64,000 nucleotides of DNA, taken from contig NZ_JADLQN010000004.1 in the NCBI RefSeq assembly GCF_015477835.1, positions 62,001 to 126,000 of the forward strand, written 5' to 3'. Source of the DNA: Nocardia higoensis (GTDB taxonomy: Bacteria; Actinomycetota; Actinomycetes; Mycobacteriales; Mycobacteriaceae). Positions 34,669-41,210 of this stretch are shown here, one piece after another (the first letter of the stretch is position 1; the number at the start of each line of letters is the position of its first letter). Below the pieces are notes generated by a model. The model was not told where the DNA came from. It was given only the letters and a program-made list of their open reading frames with translations, and ran no database searches. A program made the position numbers and the translations under genes.

Positions 34669-35409
34669 TTGGCCGCCACGGTCTTCTATCTCGACGACAT
34701 CCCCGAGTCCGGACAGATCGCCGTACTCGACGGGCCGGAGGGACGGCACGCCGCCACGGTGCGTCGCACCAGGGTCGGCGAGGCCATTACCCTGTCCGAC
34801 GGCCGCGGACTGCTGGCGGCCTCGGAAGTGGTCGAAGCCCACCGCGACCGCCTGCACCTGCGCGTCCTCGACCGTGCCACCGCGCCCCGGCCCACGCCGG
34901 AAGTGACCGTGGTGCAGGCGCTGCCGAAATCCGATCGCTCCGAACTCGCGGTGGAACTGATGACCGAGGCGGGTGCGGACGTGATCGTGCCGTGGCAGTC
35001 CGTCCGATGCGTCGCCAAATGGGAAGGCAAGGCGGCCAAGGGAATCGAGAAGTGGCGTGCGGCCGCCCGCGCGGCGGCCAGACAGTCCCGGCGCGCCTAC
35101 ATTCCCGAGGTCGCCGACCTGCACCGCACCCGCGACCTCGTCGCGTTGGTGCGCACGGCGCACGCGGACGGCGCGGTGGTGGCCGCCCTGCACGAATCCG
35201 GCATAGGGCGATTCACCGACCTGGGTTTCGACGGCGCCGACCGGGTGGTGCTGATCGTCGGCCCCGAAGGGGGCTTGGACGACTCCGAACTGTCGGCGCT
35301 GTCCGAGGCGGGCGCGCGGATCGTCGTCCTCGGCCCGACCGTGCTGCGCACCTCCACTGCCGCCGCGGTGGCACTCGGCGCGCTCGGGGCGTTGACCCCG
35401 CGTTGGTAG
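34669..35409 (+). CDS. rsmE: 16S rRNA (uracil1498-N3)-methyltransferase RsmE
   Basis: A 246-residue SPOUT-fold methyltransferase that modifies U1498 of 16S rRNA. An N-terminal PUA-like beta domain (GRHAATVRRTRVGEAITLSDG) precedes the knotted domain with KSDRSELAVELMTEAGAD, RQSRRAYIPEV and the SAM site IVGPEGGLDDSEL…LGPTVLRTSTAA. TTG 34669 lies five bases after the dnaJ stop, so it is in that operon. Confidence 0.95.
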   Translation: MAATVFYLDDIPESGQIAVLDGPEGRHAATVRRTRVGEAITLSDGRGLLAASEVVEAHRDRLHLRVLDRATAPRPTPEVTVVQALPKSDRSELAVELMTEAGADVIVPWQSVRCVAKWEGKAAKGIEKWRAAARAAARQSRRAYIPEVADLHRTRDLVALVRTAHADGAVVAALHESGIGRFTDLGFDGADRVVLIVGPEGGLDDSELSALSEAGARIVVLGPTVLRTSTAAAVALGALGALTPRW

Positions 35410-35472
35410 CCGCGCCGCCGCCGAGCGGGGCGTCACCAGGTTATTCACTGTCGGGGTGTCGGTGGGGCGCGT

Positions 35473-35516
35473 TAAACTTTGCTGGTCGGCGGGTATCACC
35501 GTCGGCGGGCATCACC
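35473..35516 (+). promoter_or_regulatory. Probable phoH promoter followed by a 16-nt tandem repeat
   Basis: TAAACT (35473–35478) is a convincing -10 element in the gap before phoH. Seven bases later GTCGGCGGG(T/C)ATCACC occurs twice back to back (35485–35500, 35501–35516; one mismatch), covering the probable transcription start and early leader. The paired copies could be a regulator site or simple slippage. Confidence 0.5.
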
Positions 35517-35591
35517 GATGTACTCCCGGGCGGATGTGGTACCGGCCCGGACGCACTACTGTCGAGACCGGAAAGCGGGCTGTAACGACCT

Positions 35592-37538
35592 TTGCGAACC
35601 CAAGGTGAGATCGGCGAGCCGACCAACCCCGTGACCGGCATCGGTGCAGGTGACAACAGCTCGGGCCCCGCGGCCCGCACCGTGCGCTCCAGCATCGAAC
35701 TCGCCCCCGGAACCGTCTTCCCGCTGCTCGGCTCGGCCGACGAGAACCTCCGCGAACTCGAGAGTCTGCTCGATGCCGACATCCATGTGCGCGGCAGCTC
35801 GGTCACCCTCACCGGCAAAGCCGCCGACGTCGCGCTCGCCGAACGTGTCGTCGAGCAGCTCGTCGCGCTGACCGGGCGCAATCGTGGGATCACCCCCGAA
35901 GCCGTCCGGCACACCGTTTCCATGCTCACCGCCGGTTCGGCCGAGTCGCCCGCCGAGGTACTGAGCCTCGACATCCTGTCGCGGCGCGGCAAGACCATCC
36001 GTCCGAAGACGCTCAACCAGAAGCGCTACGTCGACGCGATCGACGCCCACACGATCGTCTTCGGCATCGGCCCCGCGGGTACCGGCAAGACCTATCTGGC
36101 GATGGCCAAGGCCGTGCAGGCGCTGCAGTCCAAGCAGGTCAACCGGATCATTCTCACCCGCCCCGCGGTCGAGGCGGGCGAACGCCTCGGCTTCCTGCCC
36201 GGCACGCTCAACGAGAAGATCGACCCGTATCTGCGCCCGCTCTACGACGCGCTGCACGACATGATGGACCCGGAGGCCATTCCGAAGCTGACCGCCGCGG
36301 GCGTCATCGAGGTCGCGCCGCTGGCCTACATGCGTGGCCGCGCGCAGCCGCTGCACACCCGGGTGCTGACGCCCTCGGGCTTCCGGCCCATCGGGGAGAT
36401 CGCCGTCGGCGACGAGGTGATCGGCTCGAACGGACGCCCGACCGAGGTGCTGGGCGTCTACCCGCAGGGCTTCAAGGAGATCTACCGCGTCACCACCCAG
36501 GACGGATCCTCCACGCTGGCCTCGGGCGATCACCTGTGGTCGGTGTACACCCGCGACGACCGCCGCCGCGGCAAGCCGCCCCGGGTGCTGCAGACCAAGG
36601 AGATGATCGGCAACCTCCGCGCCGCGCACCATCACCGTTACGAACTCCCGCTGCTCAGCGCCCCGGTCGAGTTCGCCGCGCGGCCGGTCCCGGCCGACCC
36701 CTACACCGTCGGTCTGTCGATCGGCGAGGGCACGGAGGTCGTCCCGCCGGAGTACCTGCTCAACGACAGCGCCGTCCGACTCGGTGTGCTGCAGGGTCTG
36801 CTCGACGCGGCGGCCGGTCCCGTCACCCAGGCCGGCCGCAGCTGCCGGATCCAGTACACGACGTCCTCGCCGCGGTTGCGCGCCGACGTGCTGTTCCTGG
36901 TCCGGTCGCTCGGCGGCATCGTCAACGTCCGCACGCGGTCGTCGGTGAGCCGTACGACGGGCAACCGTCGCGAGACCTTCGTCCTGGACGTCCGGCTGCC
37001 CGCGGGCATCGATCCCTTCCGGCTCGACCACAAGGCGCGCAAGTACGCGGCCCACGGGGGCGGCAGGCCCATGCGCTTCCTGCACGCCATCGAGGAAGCG
37101 GGCACCGAGGAAGCCGTCTGCATCCGGGTGGCCGCGTCCGACGCGCTGTACGTGACCGAGGACTTCCTGCTCACGCACAACACCCTCAACGACTCCTTCA
37201 TCATCCTCGACGAGGCGCAGAACACCACCGCCGAGCAGATGAAGATGTTCCTCACCAGGCTCGGTTTCGGGTCGAAGATCGTGGTCACCGGCGACGTGAC
37301 GCAGGTGGATCTGCCCAACGGCGCCCGCTCGGGTCTGCGCGCGGCCTCGGAGATCCTCACCGCGATCGACGACATCCACTTCGCCGAACTCAACAGCAGC
37401 GACGTGGTGCGGCACCGCCTGGTCTCCGACATCGTCGACGCCTACGAGCGCTTCGAGGCCGAGACCCGCCCGGTGGGCCCGCACATGCCGGGCAATCGCG
37501 CCCAGCGTCGCGCGGCCGGCCGCCCGGACCGGCGCTGA
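35592..37538 (+). CDS. phoH: PhoH-family ATPase, interrupted by an intein
   Basis: The precursor is 648 residues; removal of residues 251–530 leaves a 368-residue PhoH-like ATPase. The N-extein has Walker A GPAGTGKT (160–167) and the conserved LPGTLNEKIDPYLRPLYDAL; the C-extein resumes in the Walker B region with FIILDEAQ, then TGDVTQVDLP. TTG 35592 is the start. The gene leads a cluster with ybeY, corC-like, a deaminase-like gene and era, linked with RNA and ribosome quality control, so an RNA-directed role for PhoH is plausible. Activity should need splicing, because the insertion separates Walker A from Walker B. Confidence 0.95.
   Translation: MRTQGEIGEPTNPVTGIGAGDNSSGPAARTVRSSIELAPGTVFPLLGSADENLRELESLLDADIHVRGSSVTLTGKAADVALAERVVEQLVALTGRNRGITPEAVRHTVSMLTAGSAESPAEVLSLDILSRRGKTIRPKTLNQKRYVDAIDAHTIVFGIGPAGTGKTYLAMAKAVQALQSKQVNRIILTRPAVEAGERLGFLPGTLNEKIDPYLRPLYDALHDMMDPEAIPKLTAAGVIEVAPLAYMRGRAQPLHTRVLTPSGFRPIGEIAVGDEVIGSNGRPTEVLGVYPQGFKEIYRVTTQDGSSTLASGDHLWSVYTRDDRRRGKPPRVLQTKEMIGNLRAAHHHRYELPLLSAPVEFAARPVPADPYTVGLSIGEGTEVVPPEYLLNDSAVRLGVLQGLLDAAAGPVTQAGRSCRIQYTTSSPRLRADVLFLVRSLGGIVNVRTRSSVSRTTGNRRETFVLDVRLPAGIDPFRLDHKARKYAAHGGGRPMRFLHAIEEAGTEEAVCIRVAASDALYVTEDFLLTHNTLNDSFIILDEAQNTTAEQMKMFLTRLGFGSKIVVTGDVTQVDLPNGARSGLRAASEILTAIDDIHFAELNSSDVVRHRLVSDIVDAYERFEAETRPVGPHMPGNRAQRRAAGRPDRR
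36342..37181 (+). mobile_element. Class 3 intein in PhoH with decaying LAGLIDADG endonuclease
   Basis: 280 residues sit in frame between MRGR and TLNDSF of PhoH, a site that is contiguous in normal PhoH proteins. The intein starts with Ala (AQPLHTRVLTPSG, block A), so there is no N-terminal nucleophile. It has His64 and Trp66 in block B (GDHLW), Cys260 in block F (AVCIRV), and Thr278-His279-Asn280 at the end with Thr as +1 residue. This is the W-C-T signature of class 3 inteins, where the block F Cys starts splicing. Endonuclease remnants are GLSIGEG (124–130) and LQGLLDAAAG (150–159); the second has Ala for the usual catalytic Asp, and the ~80–100 residues normally between the motifs are gone. 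Splicing should work; homing should not. Confidence 0.92.
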
Positions 37539-37544
37539 CTCACC

Positions 37545-37577
37545 CGAACCGGCCCCGTCTCCGGCGGGTCCGGTTCG
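37545..37577 (+). terminator. Hairpin between phoH and ybeY
   Basis: CGAACCGG (37545–37552) and CCGGTTCG (37570–37577) can pair around a 17-nt GC-rich loop that may itself pair further. It lies seven bases after the phoH stop. As ybeY has its own promoter-like box at 37675–37680, partial termination here is plausible. Confidence 0.45.
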
Positions 37578-37686
37578 TCTCGCCCGGCGCACCGGACAGG
37601 TGCGCTCACCGAACCGTCGCGTCGATCCGCCCCCGATGCCGCGAGCCGGTCGGGACGTGTCCGACGGCACCGAATACCCTGATCAG

Positions 37687-38241
37687 GTGAGCATCGAGAT
37701 CGCCAACGAATCGGGCGTGGACGTCCCCGAGGAAGATCTGGTCAGTGTCGCGCGGTTCGTGATCGCGCGGATGGACGTGCACCCGGCGGCAGAGCTGTCG
37801 ATGGTGCTCGTCGACCTGGACACGATGGCGGACCTGCACATGCGGTGGATGGACCTGCCCGGCCCCACCGACGTGATGTCCTTCCCGATGGACGAACTCG
37901 AGCCGGGCGGGCGTCCGGACAGCCCGGAGCCGGGGCCGTCGATGCTCGGCGACATCGTGCTGTGCCCGGAGTTCGCCGCGGCCCAGGCGCACAAGGCGGA
38001 GCATTCGCTCGACCACGAGCTGGCGCTGCTGACCGTGCACGGCGTCCTGCACCTGCTCGGCTACGACCATGCCGAGCCGGAGGAGGAGAAGGAGATGTTC
38101 GAGCTGCAGGCCAGGCTGCTCGAGGAGTGGTACGAGAGCCTGCGGGAAGCGGCGCGCCGTGCCGAACTCGCCGAGCGGGACGCGCGACTGCTCGGGAAGG
38201 CGGGTTTCACGACGCCGGGTGACGCGCTGGGCCCCGCGTGA
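37687..38241 (+). CDS. ybeY: Endoribonuclease YbeY (rRNA maturation factor)
   Basis: A 184-residue zinc endoribonuclease involved in 16S rRNA 3'-end maturation and ribosome quality control. The signature HGVLHLLGYDH (H-x3-H-x5-H) and the earlier DLPGPTDVMSFP are intact. The ~30 residues after the core are a charged helical tail. GTG 37687 is chosen: TACCCT at 37675–37680 stands six bases before it (leaderless pattern), and upstream in-frame starts add Arg/Pro-rich sequence foreign to the family. It overlaps the next gene (GTGA). Confidence 0.94.
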   Translation: MSIEIANESGVDVPEEDLVSVARFVIARMDVHPAAELSMVLVDLDTMADLHMRWMDLPGPTDVMSFPMDELEPGGRPDSPEPGPSMLGDIVLCPEFAAAQAHKAEHSLDHELALLTVHGVLHLLGYDHAEPEEEKEMFELQARLLEEWYESLREAARRAELAERDARLLGKAGFTTPGDALGPA

Positions 38242-39764
38242 GTGCTCCGGTACTGATAGTGCTCGCGGTACTGATAGTGCCGCTCGGCGGGCTGTTCGCC
38301 GGTTTGGATTCCGCGTTGAACACCATCTCGCCCGCGCGCCTGGGGGACATGGTGCGCGCCGAACGCCCCGGGGCGGTCCGGCTGACCCGTGTCGTCGCAG
38401 ATCGCGCCAGGTATGTGAATCTCATGGTGCTGCTGCGGGTCTCGTGCGAGATCGGCGCCACCGTCGCGCTGGCCGCCGCGCTGATGAAGCTCTGGACCGA
38501 TACCTTCGCCCTGCTCGTCACGGCCGCGATCATGGTGCTGGTCGACTACGTGGTGATCGGCGTCGGCCCCCGCACGCTCGGTCGCCAGCACGCCTACTCG
38601 CTCGCCCTGGCCGCCGCGTTGCCGCTGCAGTTCATCGGCGCGGTACTCAGCCCGGTGTCGCGGCTGCTGATCCTGCTCGGCAACGCGATCACGCCAGGTA
38701 AAGGATTCCGCAACGGACCGTTCGCCTCGGAGATCGAGTTGCGCGAGGTCGTGGAGATGGCGAGCGAGCGCGGCGTCGTGGCCGACGAGGAACGCCGGAT
38801 GATCCAGTCGGTGTTCGAACTCGGCGACACCGCCGCGCGCGCGGTGATGGTGCCGCGCACCGAGATGGTGTGGATCGAGGCGACCAAGACCGCCGCGCAG
38901 GCCATGTCGCTGGCGGTGCGCAGCGGGCATTCCCGCATCCCGGTGATCGGCGAGAACGTCGACGACATCCTCGGCGTGGTCTATCTCAAGGATCTGGTGA
39001 CCTACGCCGATCGCAGCCGGAAGGTGCGGGTGCGCGAGGTGATGCGCCCGGCGGTGTTCATGCCCGACTCCAAGCCGCTGGACGCGCTGCTGGACGAGAT
39101 GCAGCGCCGTCGCAACCACATGGCGCTGCTGGTCGACGAGTACGGCGGCATCGCCGGGTTGGTGACCATCGAGGACGTGCTCGAGGAGATCGTGGGCGAG
39201 ATCGCCGACGAATACGACACCCACGAGATCGCGCCGGTGGAAGATCTCGGTGACGGCCGTTTCCGCGTGTCGGCGCGGCTGACGGTGGAAGATCTCGGCG
39301 AGCTGTACGGCATGGAGATCGAGGACGAGGACGTCGACACCGTCGGCGGACTGCTCGCGCACGAATTGGGTCGCGTGCCGTTGCCGGGATCCAAGGTGCA
39401 GGCCCACGGGCTGATACTGCGGGGCGAGGGCGGACCGGATGCGCGCGGCCGGATGCGGGTGCACACGGTGCTGGTGCGCAGAGCGGCCGAGGAGCAGCCG
39501 GTGCCTGCGCGCAGCAACGGTGGCGCGCAGTCCGGCGAGAGCCCGCGCGGCAGTGGCGGCACACGGCGTAGCAGCACGGGCGGCAACGGCGGTACGCAGG
39601 GCAGCGGCGCCAGGCAGGACAGCGGCGACACGGCGGGCAGCGGCGCCGGACAGGGCAGCGGCGCCGGACAGGGCAGTAGCGGCACACAGGGCGACGGCTC
39701 GCAGCGGGATCAGCCCGCCGCGCCCGACCCCGCGAGAAACGATGAGGACGGAGAAGGCCGATGA
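38238..39764 (+). CDS. CNNM/CorC-family membrane protein with CBS pair (hemolysin-C-like)
   Basis: A 508-residue protein: DUF21/CNNM transmembrane domain (about four helices, residues 1–~145), a CBS-domain pair (VPRTEMVWIEATKTA…, then VMRPAVFMPDSKPLDALL; ~195–325) and a CorC_HlyC C-domain (EDLGDGRFRVSARLTVEDL…; ~335–415). Relatives are Mg2+ or other divalent-cation efflux proteins; hemolysis is a historical name. The last ~85 residues are low-complexity Gly/Ser/Gln repeats (GSGAGQGSGAGQGS). It is coupled to ybeY and to the next gene by four-base overlaps. Confidence 0.9.
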   Translation: MSAPVLIVLAVLIVPLGGLFAGLDSALNTISPARLGDMVRAERPGAVRLTRVVADRARYVNLMVLLRVSCEIGATVALAAALMKLWTDTFALLVTAAIMVLVDYVVIGVGPRTLGRQHAYSLALAAALPLQFIGAVLSPVSRLLILLGNAITPGKGFRNGPFASEIELREVVEMASERGVVADEERRMIQSVFELGDTAARAVMVPRTEMVWIEATKTAAQAMSLAVRSGHSRIPVIGENVDDILGVVYLKDLVTYADRSRKVRVREVMRPAVFMPDSKPLDALLDEMQRRRNHMALLVDEYGGIAGLVTIEDVLEEIVGEIADEYDTHEIAPVEDLGDGRFRVSARLTVEDLGELYGMEIEDEDVDTVGGLLAHELGRVPLPGSKVQAHGLILRGEGGPDARGRMRVHTVLVRRAAEEQPVPARSNGGAQSGESPRGSGGTRRSSTGGNGGTQGSGARQDSGDTAGSGAGQGSGAGQGSSGTQGDGSQRDQPAAPDPARNDEDGEGR

Positions 39765-40153
39765 TCGAACTGGACGACGAGGACACCAAGCTGCACGTGC
39801 TCGCGCGCGGCGCGCTCGGGCGCACCGGTGGGGCCGCGGGCGCGGCGGTGCGCGACACCGAGGGCCGCACCTACGCCGCGGGCGAGGTGGCGTTGTCGGC
39901 ATTGCGGCTGAGCGCCTTGCAGGCGGCGGTCGCGGCCGCGATCGCCAGCGGCGCCGAGGGATTCGAGGCGGCTGTGGTGATCGGCGGAAGGTTCGCCGAC
40001 CCAGGGGTTTTCGCCGTGCGGGAGGTCTCCCCGTACGCGCGCATCGTCTTCGCCGATCAGGCGGGCACCGTATTCGACATCCTGGACGACACCGCGCCCG
40101 ACGGCCCGCACGTGGACACCGCGACGGCGGGCTCGGAGGCCAACGGTGGCTGA
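39761..40153 (+). CDS. Cytidine deaminase-like protein lacking the zinc site
   Basis: A 130-residue protein with cytidine-deaminase-like pattern (AAVRDTEGRTYAAGEVALSALRLSALQAAVAAAIASG…PCxxC region replaced by AVREVSPYARIVF). The H/C-A-E and P-C-x2-C zinc ligands are missing, so catalysis is unlikely. The gene sits between the CorC-like and era genes in other mycolic actinobacteria too, which implies a conserved non-catalytic role, perhaps in Era or ribosome function. It overlaps era by eight bases. Confidence 0.75.
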   Translation: MIELDDEDTKLHVLARGALGRTGGAAGAAVRDTEGRTYAAGEVALSALRLSALQAAVAAAIASGAEGFEAAVVIGGRFADPGVFAVREVSPYARIVFADQAGTVFDILDDTAPDGPHVDTATAGSEANGG

Positions 40154-41060
40154 CCAGTCCCCGGCCGAATTCCGGTCCGGCTTCGTGTGTTTCGTCGGCC
40201 GTCCGAACACCGGCAAGTCCACGCTGACCAATGCGCTGGTGGGGGCGAAGATCGCCATCACCTCCTCGCGGCCGCAGACCACCCGGCACACCATCCGCGG
40301 CATCGTGCATCGCGAGCACACCCAGCTGATCCTGGTCGATACCCCCGGTCTGCACCGCCCGCGCACCCTGCTCGGCCAGCGGCTCAACGATCTCGTGCGC
40401 GACACCTATTCCGAGGTCGACGTGATCGCGATCTGCATCCCGGCCGACGAGAAGATCGGCCCCGGTGACCGCTGGATCGTGCAGCAGATCCGGCAGATGG
40501 CGCCGAAGACCACCGTGCTCGGCGTGGTCACCAAGATCGACAAGGTGAGTCGTGACCAGGTCGCCCATCAGCTGATGGCGGTGTCGGAACTGCTGGGCCC
40601 GGAGGCCGACGTGGTTCCGGTGTCCGCGGTCAAGGGTGAGCAGGTCGAAGTGCTCGTCGACGTGATCGCCTCGAAGATGCCCGAGGGCCCGGCCTTCTAC
40701 CCCGACGGCGAGCTGACCGACGAGCCCGAGGAAACCCTCATGGCCGAGCTCATCCGCGAGGCCGCGCTCGAGGGCGTGCGCGACGAGCTGCCGCACTCGC
40801 TGGCGGTGGTGATCGAGGAGGTTCTCCCGCGCGAGGAGAACGAGGACATGCTCGACGTGCACGCGCTGCTGTATGTGGAGCGGCCCAGCCAGAAGGCGAT
40901 CGTCATCGGCAAGGGCGGCGCGCGGCTCAAGGAAGTGGGCACCAACGCCCGCAAACAGATCGAGAGCATCCTCGGCGTGCGGATCTATCTGCACCTGCAC
41001 GTGAAGGTCGCCAAGGACTGGCAGCGCGATCCGAAACAGCTCGGCAAACTGGGCTTCTAG
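40146..41060 (+). CDS. era: GTPase Era, 30S ribosome assembly
   Basis: A 304-residue GTPase that binds 16S rRNA near its 3' end. GTPase motifs GRPNTGKSTL (near residue 16), DTPGLHRPR and VTKIDKV are intact, with a C-terminal KH domain (VIGKGGARLKEVGTNARKQIE). GTG 40146 lies inside the end of the preceding gene. YbeY, PhoH and Era in one cluster point to joint action in ribosome maturation. Confidence 0.97.
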   Translation: MADQSPAEFRSGFVCFVGRPNTGKSTLTNALVGAKIAITSSRPQTTRHTIRGIVHREHTQLILVDTPGLHRPRTLLGQRLNDLVRDTYSEVDVIAICIPADEKIGPGDRWIVQQIRQMAPKTTVLGVVTKIDKVSRDQVAHQLMAVSELLGPEADVVPVSAVKGEQVEVLVDVIASKMPEGPAFYPDGELTDEPEETLMAELIREAALEGVRDELPHSLAVVIEEVLPREENEDMLDVHALLYVERPSQKAIVIGKGGARLKEVGTNARKQIESILGVRIYLHLHVKVAKDWQRDPKQLGKLGF

Positions 41061-41210
41061 CGCGCGGGAAGAGTGACGGCGCAGTCACATCCGGCGATCG
41101 AGCCGGTGGTTTCGGATGCCGGACGGCCCGCCGGGCGGTACAGTCGCCGGTTACACGCGGGCACAATTCCACACGGGCCCGCGGTTGCACCAGGTGGGGG
41201 AGGTCGTCGC

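Noticed and set aside
35592..37538. Reading the long phoH frame as an ordinary PhoH fusion protein
   Set aside because: The extra 280 residues lie between Walker A and Walker B, begin and end with intein splice-block residues, and the flanks join into a normal PhoH sequence.
38238..39764. Calling the CBS-domain protein a hemolysin
   Set aside because: The name comes from distant similarity to HlyC; the domain set (CNNM, CBS pair, CorC_HlyC) indicates a cation-efflux-type membrane protein.
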